A stretch of DNA of 64,000 bases from Phocaeicola intestinalis. GTDB lineage: Bacteria > Bacteroidota > Bacteroidia > Bacteroidales > Bacteroidaceae. The notes beneath the pieces were generated by a model. That model was given only the letters and a program-made list of their open reading frames with translations, was not told where the DNA came from and did not search any database. The translations under genes and the position numbers were made by a program. The DNA is taken from assembly GCF_014837065.1 (NCBI RefSeq), contig NZ_JACSPP010000004.1, forward strand, positions 62,001-126,000, in the 5' to 3' direction. This document shows, in pieces, positions 7,917 through 17,600 of this stretch (its first letter is position 1; each line of letters begins with the position of its first letter).

Positions 7917-10352
7917 ATGAAAATACGCATTTTATCCCTCATGCTCTTGGGACTTGCCCTTCAGGCAATGCCTTCCGTTGCCCAAGAGCGTCTGCCCGAA
8001 TACCTTCAGGCAGAAAAATTCACGCGAGAGAAACTGAACACCATGCTGTTCTCTACCAAAGTCGACCCGCATTGGTTCCCGGCCGGAAACGATTTCTGGT
8101 TCGAATACAAAACCAGCGAAGGCACATCGTGGTATGTAGTCGACCCCGACGCACGCCGGAAGACTCCGCTTTTCGACCGCGATGAATTGGCATCCCAACT
8201 TACCGAAATCGTTCACGACCCGTTCGAGGCACGTCATTTGCCCATCCAAAACCTAAAAGTGAAGGAAGACGGACGTACCTTTACCTTCGAAGTAACCTCT
8301 TCGCAAGACAAGAAGCCGAAGAAGGATGACAAGAAAAAGGCAGACACCCCCGAAAAGGAAGTATTCTATTTCTCCTACGATTATCCGACACGCAAGCTGA
8401 CCCTGCTGACCGAAGAAGCCAAGGAACCGAAACGGCTGGATTGGGCATCGGTCTCTCCCGACGGACAAACGGTGGTATATGCCAAGGACTGCAACCTCTA
8501 CCGCATGAGCATCGCCGATTACCGTAAGGCGCAAAAGGACGAGAAGGACAGTACGATTGTAGAAATCCAGTTGACGAAAGACGGAAGCGAGCACTTCGGC
8601 TATGGCATTCCTTACAGCATATTGAATACCGATACCCTGTGCAACGGCAAACGCCGGGGCGTATGGGGATACTGGTCGCCCGACTCGAAACATTTCGTGA
8701 CCGTAGTGACCGACGAGCGCAAGGTGAAAGACCTGTGGGTCATCAACTCCACGGCTTCGCCCCGTCCCACACTGGAGACTTACCGCTACCAGATGCCGGG
8801 CGAGATGGATGCTCCCGAAGACCACCTGTACATCTTCGACATGACCACGAACACCCGGAAAGAAATCCGTACGGCAGCATGGAAGAACCAGACTTTGGCA
8901 ATTGAAAACCGCCCGTTCCAGATGAAAGAACGTGACGCGGAGCTGATCCCCGTTGTATGGCAGGGTGACAACAACCGCTTCTTCCTGACCCGCAGCAGCC
9001 GCGACCTGCACCGCATCGATGTATGTACGTACACCATCGGACAAGACTCCATCGTCCCCATCGTAAAAGAACGGATGAACACCTATCAGGAAACACGCCC
9101 CATTCAGGTATTCAACGGTGGGAAAGAGTTTATCCAATGGAGCGAGCGAGACGGCTGGGCACACCTTTATTTATATGATGACCAAGGAAACCTGAAAAAC
9201 CGCATCACCAAAGGACCGTGGCACGTAGAGCGTGTCGTAAAGGTAGACCCTGCCACCCGTACCATCTACTTCACCGCCAACGGACGCGAAGCGAACGAAA
9301 ATCCTTACTACGAACACTTGTATAAAGTGAATGCCGACGGAAGCGGACTGAAGCTCCTGACCGAAGGCGAATATTTCCATGCGGTAGACATGGACGATGA
9401 CGCACGCTTCATTGTAGACAACTATTCACGGGTAAACACCGTTCCGAACGCTGTGCTGATAGACCGCAACGGAAATAAGGTGATGGACTTGCAGGAAAGC
9501 GATTTCTCCCAGCTTTTTGCCGCAGGCTATCAGTTCCCCGAGCTTTTTACGGTAAAAGCTGCCGATGGTGTGACCGACCTCTATGGCGTGATGTACAAGC
9601 CTTATAATTTCGATTCGACCAAAGTCTATCCGATAGTCGACTACGTATATCCCGGTCCGCAGGTAGAAGCGGTCTATTATCCATTTACCCGCATGAGCGT
9701 ACGCACCGACCGCCTGGCGCAGGCTGGCTTTATCGTGATTTCGGTAGGACAGCGCGGAGGACATCCCAGCCGCTCGAAATGGTATCACAACTACGGATAC
9801 GGAAACATGCGCGACTATCCCCTTGCCGACCATAAGGCAGCGGTAGAGCAACTGGCGGCACGCTACAAATACATCGACATCGACCGCGTAGGCATTCACG
9901 GGCACTCGGGAGGCGGATTCATGTCTACCGCCGCTATCCTTCAGTATCCTGATTTCTACAAAGCCGCCGTATCGTGTGCCGGGAATCATGATAACCGCAT
10001 CTACAACCGCTGGTGGAGCGAGACCCATCACGGCGTAAAAGAAGAGATTACCGAAAAGGGAGACACGACCTTTGTGTACAAGATAGCGACAAATCCCGAA
10101 ATAGCCAAACAGCTGAAAGGACACCTGATGCTGGTACACGGCGACATCGACAACAACGTACATCCGGCAAACACCATCCGCGTAGTAGACGCGTTGATTC
10201 GTGCCAACAAACGCTTTGAGATGCTTATCCTCCCCGGCCAGCGTCACGGCTTCGGCGATATGGACGAGTATTTCTACTGGCGCATGGTAGACTTCTTCTC
10301 GCGCTGGCTGAACGGAAAAGCCGAAGATTCGGTAGATATTCCCCGAAGGTGA
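7917..10352 (+). CDS. S9 prolyl oligopeptidase / dipeptidyl peptidase IV family protein
   Basis: Exported serine peptidase of 811 residues, probably periplasmic, that trims peptides as DPP-IV relatives do. A signal peptide covers about residues 1-22 (ending PSVAQE). A beta-propeller region follows to about 540, then the alpha/beta-hydrolase domain. The nucleophile is Ser664 in GHSGGG, the acid is Asp745 in HGDIDNNVHP, and the base is His777 in PGQRHGFGD, so the triad is complete. A Lys/Asp-rich insert near residues 130-145 (SQDKKPKKDDKKKADTPEK) is a local oddity. It is a single-gene unit with its own -7 box. Confidence 0.9.
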   Translation: MKIRILSLMLLGLALQAMPSVAQERLPEYLQAEKFTREKLNTMLFSTKVDPHWFPAGNDFWFEYKTSEGTSWYVVDPDARRKTPLFDRDELASQLTEIVHDPFEARHLPIQNLKVKEDGRTFTFEVTSSQDKKPKKDDKKKADTPEKEVFYFSYDYPTRKLTLLTEEAKEPKRLDWASVSPDGQTVVYAKDCNLYRMSIADYRKAQKDEKDSTIVEIQLTKDGSEHFGYGIPYSILNTDTLCNGKRRGVWGYWSPDSKHFVTVVTDERKVKDLWVINSTASPRPTLETYRYQMPGEMDAPEDHLYIFDMTTNTRKEIRTAAWKNQTLAIENRPFQMKERDAELIPVVWQGDNNRFFLTRSSRDLHRIDVCTYTIGQDSIVPIVKERMNTYQETRPIQVFNGGKEFIQWSERDGWAHLYLYDDQGNLKNRITKGPWHVERVVKVDPATRTIYFTANGREANENPYYEHLYKVNADGSGLKLLTEGEYFHAVDMDDDARFIVDNYSRVNTVPNAVLIDRNGNKVMDLQESDFSQLFAAGYQFPELFTVKAADGVTDLYGVMYKPYNFDSTKVYPIVDYVYPGPQVEAVYYPFTRMSVRTDRLAQAGFIVISVGQRGGHPSRSKWYHNYGYGNMRDYPLADHKAAVEQLAARYKYIDIDRVGIHGHSGGGFMSTAAILQYPDFYKAAVSCAGNHDNRIYNRWWSETHHGVKEEITEKGDTTFVYKIATNPEIAKQLKGHLMLVHGDIDNNVHPANTIRVVDALIRANKRFEMLILPGQRHGFGDMDEYFYWRMVDFFSRWLNGKAEDSVDIPRR

Positions 10353-10356
10353 ATTT

Positions 10357-10550
10357 AGAAGCTGTTTTGAATTTCTCCAAAAAGTTTTTCTTGGCTTGAT
10401 GTATCCGTTTTCGTGTGTGCTTTGGGCGATTTTTTGGTCCTTTCCGCTCCTGTTCTTCGTCAGATAGCCCGCTATCTTCCTCATCACAGAAGCAAAAATG
10501 CCTCAAAAACTCATCCCAAATCATCGCACGATAAATTCAAAACAGCTTCT
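10357..10550. repeat. MITE-like palindromic element, copy 1
   Basis: A 194-bp element with perfect 18-bp terminal inverted repeats, AGAAGCTGTTTTGAATTT (10357-10374) and its complement (10533-10550). Inside is the core GATAGCCCGCTATC within TTCGTCAGATAGCC..., which reappears inverted in the element at 11913-12090. No coding capacity. Lone right ends of the same family are seen at 22622-22663 and 54547-54594, and a short terminus at about 12922-12949. Confidence 0.75.
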
Positions 10551-10556
10551 TACTGT

Positions 10557-10592
10557 TTTTTGGAGAGGTGTCAAACTGACACTCCTCCAAAA
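10557..10592. terminator. Hairpin between convergent peptidase and sulfatase-maturase genes
   Basis: Arms TTTTGGAGAGGTGTCA and TGACACTCCTCCAAAA pair except for two central bases, around a 4-base loop. It is placed at the 3' ends of two converging genes. The flanking T and A runs are short, so it is called with moderate confidence. Confidence 0.5.
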
Positions 10593-10603
10593 TTAACCAG
10601 TAA

Positions 10604-11839
10604 TCAGAATATCGAAGGCTTGGTTCGAAGGATTTCCATTATATTGGCAGGAGGACGTTGTGCTGTCAATTCACGTGCCATAAAGTCCATATAAGGTGCC
10701 ACGTGGGCAAAATATTTGTAAAATCCGGGACAAAGATAATTCAATCCATATTCTCCGTCCGAAGTCAAGCAAAAACGGTTTTTGGGACATTCTCCGTTAC
10801 AGGCGAAAAGATAAGGACATTCCTTGCATTGATGTGGCAGTCTTGAACGTTTAGCCAAGCCAAATTGCCGTTGTTGTTCTCCATACATCATTTCTACAAG
10901 CGTCTTTTCACGAATGTTTCCCAATTTGTATTGTGGGAAAACAAAATGGTCGCACGAATAGACATCACCGTTAAATTCCATTACTCCCGCATGTCCACAT
11001 ATCGGAGCCAGTGTGCATACTCCCGGACTGGTTCCCACCCAATTAGCAAGGGTCGCATCAAATAACTGAATGAAGTACTTTCCTACATCATTTTGCACCC
11101 ATTCATCGAAAATGGCACAAAGGAAGTTTCCCCATTGCAGAGGCGATACGGAAAAAGCTGCCAAATTTTCTTTGCCAGTCTTATCCACAGAAGCCAAATA
11201 ACGTCCGTCACTATGATGTGTGATACGTTCTACAACAGGAGCAAATTGAATATAATGGCATCCTATCTGCTTGAAGAAATGATAAAATTCCAATGGATAA
11301 TCTCCATTGAGGTTGTTTACGACAGCCATAGCATTCCATTCTACACCCCGTTTATTCAGTAAATGAATGCCGTTCATTACTTTGGAAAAAGAAGGATTTC
11401 CCCCTCGTGTTTTCCGATAAGCATCGTGAAATTTTTGAGGACCGTCAATCGAAACGCCTACCAGCCAGCCGTTCTCGTGAAAAAAACGACACCATTCATC
11501 ATTTAATAACGTGCCATTGGTTTGAATACAATTGTCTATTATGCGACCCTGTGCATATTTACGTTGCAACTCCAAAGCTTTCCGATAAAAACTCAATGGA
11601 CGCATCAAAGGTTCTCCACCATGCCAAGTAAATAGTATCTGAGACGTGGTTTGCGACTGGATATATTCTTTAATGAATTTTTCCAGCAATTCATCGCTCA
11701 TAATAGAAACATTTTTTTGAGGATATAAGTTTTGCTTTTCCAAATAGTAGCAATAATCGCATCTTAGATTACATAAAGCACCTCCAGCTTTTAACATAAT
11801 GTAAAGCGGACGTGCAAAAGGGGCTAATGTATTACTCAT
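10604..11839 (-). CDS. Anaerobic sulfatase-maturating enzyme (radical SAM/SPASM)
   Basis: Converts the active-site Ser or Cys of sulfatases to formylglycine by radical SAM chemistry in the cytosol. From the ATG at 11839 the protein has 411 residues. The 4Fe-4S motif is C23-x3-C27-x2-C30 (ALCNLRCDYCYYL). TWHGGEPLM and VGVSIDGP are typical anSME blocks. The C-terminal SPASM region contains CTLAPICGHAGVMEFNGDVYSCDHF in segments and CKECPYLFACNGECPKNRF. An upstream in-frame ATG (11911) was rejected because its extra 24 residues are not family-like and fall in a repeated sequence. No sulfatase gene lies in the window, so it probably serves sulfatases elsewhere. Confidence 0.9.
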   Translation of the reverse strand: MSNTLAPFARPLYIMLKAGGALCNLRCDYCYYLEKQNLYPQKNVSIMSDELLEKFIKEYIQSQTTSQILFTWHGGEPLMRPLSFYRKALELQRKYAQGRIIDNCIQTNGTLLNDEWCRFFHENGWLVGVSIDGPQKFHDAYRKTRGGNPSFSKVMNGIHLLNKRGVEWNAMAVVNNLNGDYPLEFYHFFKQIGCHYIQFAPVVERITHHSDGRYLASVDKTGKENLAAFSVSPLQWGNFLCAIFDEWVQNDVGKYFIQLFDATLANWVGTSPGVCTLAPICGHAGVMEFNGDVYSCDHFVFPQYKLGNIREKTLVEMMYGEQQRQFGLAKRSRLPHQCKECPYLFACNGECPKNRFCLTSDGEYGLNYLCPGFYKYFAHVAPYMDFMARELTAQRPPANIMEILRTKPSIF

Positions 11840-11912
11840 GTTATGGTATATAAAATTAAGTAGATGTTGAAAATCAGTTTGTATAAAATCTGCGTTTCTG
11901 ATAAATATCATT

Positions 11913-12090
11913 AAGAGCCTGTTTAAATTTTGCTCAGGTTAATTTTGCGAATTGTTTTCGAGGATGTTTTTCTGATTTTATGAGGAGGATAGCGGGCTAT
12001 CTGACGAATAAAATCGGGAAAACAGACCGGAAACAAACGAAAAAGAACCTGATAGAATATTACTTTATTGGAAAATTTAAACAGGCTCTT
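11913..12090. repeat. MITE-like palindromic element, copy 2
   Basis: A 178-bp element bounded by AAGAGCCTGTTTAAATTTT (from 11913) and its complement ending at 12090. It shares the internal core GATAGCGGGCTATCTGACGA with copy 1 (10357-10550), in opposite orientation, but its termini differ, so it is a subfamily. It lies upstream of the sulfatase-maturase gene. Just outside it, TCTGCGTTTCTGATAAATATCATT-like sequence (11889-11912) recurs at about 61350-61373. Confidence 0.7.
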
Positions 12091-12140
12091 AATTTTGCAT
12101 ACACATTAAATGTCCGCAATTTGCCAATCTGACCGTATAA

Positions 12141-12161
12141 AAATGCAGTAGTACTGCATTT
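12141..12161. promoter_or_regulatory. Perfect 10-bp palindrome, possible operator
   Basis: AAATGCAGTA-G-TACTGCATTT is a perfect inverted repeat with a 1-base centre in the 470-base gene-free gap 11840-12312. Its size suits a dimeric regulator upstream of the sulfatase-maturase gene. Apart from this and the element at 11913-12090, nothing else stands out in the gap. Confidence 0.4.
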
Positions 12162-12312
12162 GCCGATAAAGTCTATATTCATTTTTAGGGAGATGTATTG
12201 ACTGTTTGCAGTATTCATTTGTAAAAATTAGAGTTTCTTAGAAACGGTTTCGTTTTTTGACTCATGACGGATTTTTGCAACTCTCCATTAAAAAACAGCC
12301 TTTCCCCTATTT

Positions 12313-12774
12313 TTAAAAATGAATACCGTATGTATGTTTCAACTCATCCATCACAAAGACACTTTCCAGTGAACTTAGATGTTCAATAGTACCTAAGACA
12401 TTAAGTATGAATGCTTGATAATGTTTCATATCCTTGGCATGGATTTTTAGCAAATAATCATAGCTTCCGGAAATGTTGTAACATTCGGTCACTTCTGGAA
12501 TCCCTTGCACAATGCGACTGAAATCTTGGGCAATGTCACGGTTAAGACGAGTCATCTTCACTTTACAAAAAACAATAAACCCCTGGTGAAGTTTTTCAGC
12601 ATCTACTATCGCCATATATTTCTTAATGTATCCATTTGCTTCCAGCCGCTTCAGACGTTCGAACACTGGAGTAGATGACAGGCTGACCCGTGCGGCAAGT
12701 TCTTTAGTCGTAAGCCGGGCATTTTCTTGCAAAACACGAAGAATCTGCAAATCTATTTTATCTAATGTTTCCAT
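12313..12774 (-). CDS. Lrp/AsnC family transcriptional regulator
   Basis: A 153-residue feast/famine regulator. The N-terminal winged helix-turn-helix (residues about 4-60) has LDKIDLQILRVLQENARLTTK in segments and ARVSLSSTPVFERLKRLEANGYI. The C-terminal RAM ligand-binding domain follows, with VPEVTECYNISGSYDYLLKI-like sequence. It is divergent from the O-acetylhomoserine sulfhydrylase gene across a 198-base gap, so that gene is its likely target, with an amino acid as effector. This is inference from position. Confidence 0.9.
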   Translation of the reverse strand: METLDKIDLQILRVLQENARLTTKELAARVSLSSTPVFERLKRLEANGYIKKYMAIVDAEKLHQGFIVFCKVKMTRLNRDIAQDFSRIVQGIPEVTECYNISGSYDYLLKIHAKDMKHYQAFILNVLGTIEHLSSLESVFVMDELKHTYGIHF

Positions 12775-12843
12775 AAAAGAATTCTATTCTGTTTTATATC
12801 CCTTTTGGAATATTACATTGTGCAGTTATTCTATTTTAGGATA

Positions 12844-12851
12844 CAAATATA
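12844..12851 (-). promoter_or_regulatory. -7 box of the Lrp gene
   Basis: On the minus strand this reads TATATTTG, matching TAnnTTTG, about 70 bases before the Lrp start. The facing sulfhydrylase promoter lies in the same gap but only an imperfect box (TATTTTG) was found for it. Confidence 0.5.
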
Positions 12852-12972
12852 GATAGATTTTCCAAATAAAGGACAAACATTGATTGTTATTTCCAGAATT
12901 ACTTATTTTGCAGAAAATATTTAGAAGAAATTCAAAACAGTTTCTTCAGTCAATAATCTTTATAAAAAAACA

Positions 12973-14274
12973 ATGGACAAGACTAAACTTCATTTCGAAA
13001 CGTTGCAATTGCATGCCGGACAAGAATTGCCCGATCCCACAACTGGTGCACGTGCCGTTCCCATTTACCAGACCGCTTCGTATGTGTTCCACGATTGCAG
13101 ACATGCTGCAGACCGCTTCGCTTTGCGCGATGCCGGAAATATCTACGGACGCCTCACCAACGACACCCAGCGAGTATTGGAAGAACGCATGGCTACCCTT
13201 GAAGGAGGAGTGGCAGCTTTGGCTGTAGCCTCTGGAGCTGCAGCAGTAACTTACGCCTTGCAGAACATTTTACATGCAGGCGACCATTTGGTAGCAGCCG
13301 ATAACCTCTATGGAGGCTCGTACAACCTGATTACACACACGCTTGCTGAACAGGGAATTACACATACCATTGTCCGCATCAACGACCTGCATGCGCTGGA
13401 AGCTGCCATTCGTCCCGAAACAAAAGCGGTGTATGCAGAAACATTCGGCAATCCTCATTCGGATATTACCCACATAGAAGCTGTGGCAGAAGTAGCACAC
13501 CGTCACGGAATACCTTTGATTGTAGATAATACCTTTGGTACTCCTTTTCTTATCCGTCCCATCGAGCATGGAGCAGACATAGTGGTTCACTCCGCTACCA
13601 AGTTTATCGGTGGCCATGGTACTTCGCTGGGCGGAATCATTGTAGACAGCGGACGTTTCGACTGGAAAGCCTATCCGAACCGCTTTCCTACAATGACTCT
13701 TCCCGACCCGAACTATCACGGAAACATTTTTACCGATGTGGCAAAAGAAGCAGCATTTATCACCCGCATTCGGGCTGTCCTGCTCCGAGATACGGGAGCA
13801 ACCATCTCACCTTTCAATGCTTTCCTGCTGTTGCAGGGACTTGAAACCTTGTCACTGCGCGTAGAGCGTCATGTGACCAATGCCCTAAAAGTAGTAAAAT
13901 ACCTTGTAACACACCCTATGGTGGCAAAAGTCAATCACCCTTCCCTACCTTCACATCCCAACCATGCACTGTATCTTCGCTATTTTCCACAAGGTGGTGG
14001 AAGTATCTTTACTTTCGAGATAAAAGGCGGACAAAATGAAGCATGGCGTTTCATCGATTCACTGAAAATCTTTTCACTTTTGGCAAATGTAGCGGATGTG
14101 AAAAGCCTGGTGATTCATCCTGCCACTACCACCCATTCGCAGCTTTCGCCTGAAGAGCTGAAAACGCAACACATCACGCCAGCTACCATCCGGCTTTCCA
14201 TCGGTACTGAGCATATTGATGACCTGTTGGAAGATCTGGCACAAGCATTTGAAGCTTGCAATATACCCGATTAA
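12973..14274 (+). CDS. O-acetylhomoserine sulfhydrylase (PLP-dependent)
   Basis: Cys/Met-metabolism PLP enzyme of 433 residues, the length of the MetY group. It would make homocysteine (or methionine/cysteine) from O-acetylhomoserine and sulfide in the cytosol. Seen in order: FETLQLHAGQE, PIYQTASYVF, the phosphate-binding YGRLTNDT...LEGGVAALAVASGAAA, PLIVDNTFGTPFLIRPIEHGAD in segments with the PLP aspartate, and HSATKFIGGHGTSLGG with the Schiff-base lysine. Length and the long insert near GRFDWKAYPNRFPTMTLPDPNYHG favour MetY over MetB/MetC. Regulation by the divergent Lrp gene is likely. Confidence 0.92.
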   Translation: MDKTKLHFETLQLHAGQELPDPTTGARAVPIYQTASYVFHDCRHAADRFALRDAGNIYGRLTNDTQRVLEERMATLEGGVAALAVASGAAAVTYALQNILHAGDHLVAADNLYGGSYNLITHTLAEQGITHTIVRINDLHALEAAIRPETKAVYAETFGNPHSDITHIEAVAEVAHRHGIPLIVDNTFGTPFLIRPIEHGADIVVHSATKFIGGHGTSLGGIIVDSGRFDWKAYPNRFPTMTLPDPNYHGNIFTDVAKEAAFITRIRAVLLRDTGATISPFNAFLLLQGLETLSLRVERHVTNALKVVKYLVTHPMVAKVNHPSLPSHPNHALYLRYFPQGGGSIFTFEIKGGQNEAWRFIDSLKIFSLLANVADVKSLVIHPATTTHSQLSPEELKTQHITPATIRLSIGTEHIDDLLEDLAQAFEACNIPD

Positions 14275-14335
14275 TAGAAAACATTACATGATAGAATAGC
14301 TATTATACTTCTCGCAGCATTAATTCGTGCACATG

Positions 14336-14378
14336 GCTGCGTTGTTTGTAAGATTATTAATCTTACAAACGATGCAGC
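14336..14378 (+). terminator. Long stem-loop after the sulfhydrylase gene
   Basis: GCTGCGTTGTTTGTAAGATTA (first 20 shown by arms 14336-14356) pairs with 14358-14378 along its full length if two G-U pairs are allowed. No clean U-run follows, so it may be a terminator or an RNA-stability hairpin. Confidence 0.5.
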
Positions 14379-14436
14379 TATATAGCATTGGCTTTTATAC
14401 TTTAAAGACAGACAGCACTCAAGCATGCTTTTTGAT

Positions 14437-14514
14437 GAACATAAGTGAATTGGCAATCTCACATAAGTAACTCAGTCATCCCACATAAGTAAGTCGGTCT
14501 TATCACTTATGTTC
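14437..14514. repeat. 22-bp-spaced direct repeats framed by a 12-bp inverted repeat
   Basis: CATAAGT occurs at 14440, 14462 and 14484, spaced exactly 22 bases. The second and third copies are the longer CACATAAGTAA. The outer words GAACATAAGTGA (14437-14448) and TCACTTATGTTC (14503-14514) are perfect complements. It lies about 110 bases upstream of the TonB receptor promoter box in the 391-base gap 14275-14665, where it could bind a regulator. No gene is seen in the gap. Confidence 0.6.
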
Positions 14515-14623
14515 GTTTGAGAGTGTCTTTTGGCAAATTTCTTTTCGTACCATGTAATATCCACGTAACACAAATCACACGGTTTCTTTACACATCGGTC
14601 ATGGAGATGTAATACGCCTGCTT

Positions 14624-14631
14624 TACTTTTG
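14624..14631 (+). promoter_or_regulatory. -7 box of the Oar-like receptor gene
   Basis: TACTTTTG matches TAnnTTTG and lies 34 bases before the receptor start codon. No convincing -33 box is present. Confidence 0.5.
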
Positions 14632-14665
14632 TTGCATCAATTTAACAAACACTTAACTAAAGATT

Positions 14666-17600
14666 ATGACAACAAAAATCAAGCAAGCGTTATTGCTTCT
14701 CTGTATCCTGCTCATCCTGCCGGGATACTTGTTTGCCCAAGATGACCGTGCCGTTATTACGGGTATTGTGACCGACGAAACCAATCTGGGAGTCATCGGT
14801 GCCACTGTGCAAGTAAGAAACGAGTCAACAGGCTTCAGCACAGGCTCTATCACGAACGAGAATGGTGAATATACCATCAAGCAGCTTCCGTTGGGAGGTC
14901 CGTACACAATTAAGGTGTCCTACATCGGATATGGTGACCAGACGAAAAGCGGATATACGCTGAACCAAGGCGACCAAGTGCGTATCGATTTCCAGATGAA
15001 AGAAGAATCCATTACCATGGAAGCCGTGGAGGTGGTTGCCAACTCATTAAAAAATACCATTGCCACTACCGGTTCGGCAACTTCAGTCACCGAACAAGAC
15101 CTGGAAAAACTTCCGGTAAACGGACGTAACTTTACTTCGCTGGTCGACCTATCCCCGCTCAGCACCGGCTCCAGCCTTTCGGGCCAGTTGGCTTCTTCTA
15201 CCAACTATACCATCGATGGTATGACGGCAAAGAATCCGACTTCGGGAGGTAGTACGACAAGCCGTAACGGAGTGCCTTACGCCATCTCCATGGAGGCTAT
15301 CCGTGAGTTTAAGGTAGTGACCAACCAATACGATGTGACTAACGGACGTGCCGGAGGAGGTACGGTAAGCACTGTAACCAAGTCGGGTACGAATACCTTG
15401 ACCGGTAGTGCGTTCGTATACGGACGTGCCAACTGGCTCTCCAGCCCGTATGACATCCGTGGCAACAAGCGGAGCAACGACTTCTCCACCTACCAGTTCG
15501 GTGCCTCGCTGGGAGGAGCTATTGTGAAAGACCGTGCCCACTTCTTCATTACGTGGGACCATCAGGCAGACTCTCGCCCACTCTATATCGCCGATATCCA
15601 AAACGCTACCGACGAACAACGCTATAACCTCAGCTTGGAGACGCGCGACCGTTTCCTGCAAATCGCACGCGACAAATACGGCGTGTCGAACAATCCGCAA
15701 TTCGGAGCTTTCGATAAGAAGCAAAGTACCGATGCCGTATTTGCCCGTATAGACTGGCAGATTAACGCCACCAACCTCTTGACCTTCACCGACAACTTCG
15801 TAAATGACATGAACAACCTGGGACTGAGCGACAACACCACCATAAACCTGTATGAAACTTACGGCGATGTACACTCGCTGAACAACAGTGCCATGGCAAC
15901 GCTGCGTTCGGTAGTAGGTCCGCGCGGAACGAACGAATTGAAGGTGCAACACCTTTATACATTGGAGAAATCCATGCCGGGCGATGAACTTCCTTCCGCC
16001 AACATCCCACGTGCCATTGTAAGTAATGTAACTTCTACCGTAAACGACAGGACGGTAGATACAGACATCCAGTTAGGAGGACAACGCTATTGTCCCGAAA
16101 ACTTCTACAACCATGTGTTGCAAGTTGTGGACAACTTCTATTACAACACAAAACGAATCAATTATACCTTCGGCATCGACCTGATGTACACCCACATGAA
16201 CTCACGCTACGGAAGCGAGACCAACGGACGTTTTTACTTCGACGGATTGGACAACTTCGAGAACCTGATTCCGACCCGCTATGTGCGCGAACTCTACCTT
16301 ACGGCGGACGATCGCGTGAAGCAGAACATCATGAACGCCGGTGCTTACGCGCAATTGCAGACCAAGCTGTTCCCCGGTTTCGAGCTGATAGCCGGACTCC
16401 GCTTGGACAACGCTACCTATTTCAATAAAGGAACGTTCAACCAGACCGTGTACGATGAATTAGGCTTACGCACCGACAACGGTCTCTCTACCTTCCAAGT
16501 ACAGCCCCGTGTACAAATCACCTGGGACATCAATGACAAGCACCGCGACATCATCCGTTTGGGCGGCGGTATCTTCGCCTCGGACATCAACAACTATGCG
16601 ATGATCAACAACATGGTATTCGACGGAACCCGTACGGCTTCTATCGATGTGACACTCAACCCAAGAAACGCCAACTATAATGAATTGCTTAACCTGCTGC
16701 GTCCCGACTTCCCTGCCTATCGCCAAGACCCGTCGACGGCTCCCGGAGCTGAACTATTCAACAATCCGAATGTAGAAAAGCTCTCTACCATTAACCTGAA
16801 CGGGGCAGATTGCAAGGTACCGGTCATCTACAAGGCGAACCTCTCGTACACCCATTTCTTCAACGACCGCTTGAAAGTGACCGTAGGCGGATATATGACT
16901 TTGGGACGAAACAACTACATGTACGTAGACCGCAACATGGTAGACCAGCCTTACTTCCGCCTTGCGGCCGAAGGCAACCGAGGCGTTTACGTACCAGCGG
17001 AAACCATTAATTCCGAATACGGAACAATAGATTGGAGAGAAGGTCGTAAGACCAAAAATGTGGGTCGCGTGCTGGAAATGGTGAGCGAAGGCAAAGTCAA
17101 CCAGTTCGCTTTCGTAGTAGAAGGAACGTGGAGATACTTCAAGGATGGACAGCTTTCGGTAAGTTATACCTGGAACGATACAAAAGACAATACCTCGTAC
17201 AACGGAAACGTGGCAAACTCGGCAACCCTCTCGCAAATGGTGGTAGACGACCCACGCGACTTGAGCAAAATGACTTACTCCAACAACCAGTTCCGCCACA
17301 AAGTAGTGGTTTACGGAACAGCTCCCACTTTCTGGGGCATCAGCATCGGCGCACGCTTCTCGGGCATCGGCGGAACACGTTATTCGCTTGCAGTAAACGG
17401 AAACCTGAACGGAGACTTTGTAAATTCGAATGATTTGGCTTACATTTACGACCCGAACGACCCTGCCACCCCACAATACTTGCGCGACGGCATCAATGAC
17501 ATCTTGAACAATCCGGAAGTAGAGCAAAGCACCAAAGACTACATCCGTAAGAGCTTCGGTAAGGTGGCAGAACGCAACGGTGGCGTAAACGGATTCTACG

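Noticed and set aside
9426..10487. 353-codon minus-strand frame opposite the S9 peptidase
   Set aside because: It is a shadow of the peptidase codons; no protein-family features and the plus-strand gene is complete.
14437..14514. Possible CRISPR array
   Set aside because: Repeats are only 7-11 bases with 22-base spacing, three copies, and there are no cas genes in the window.
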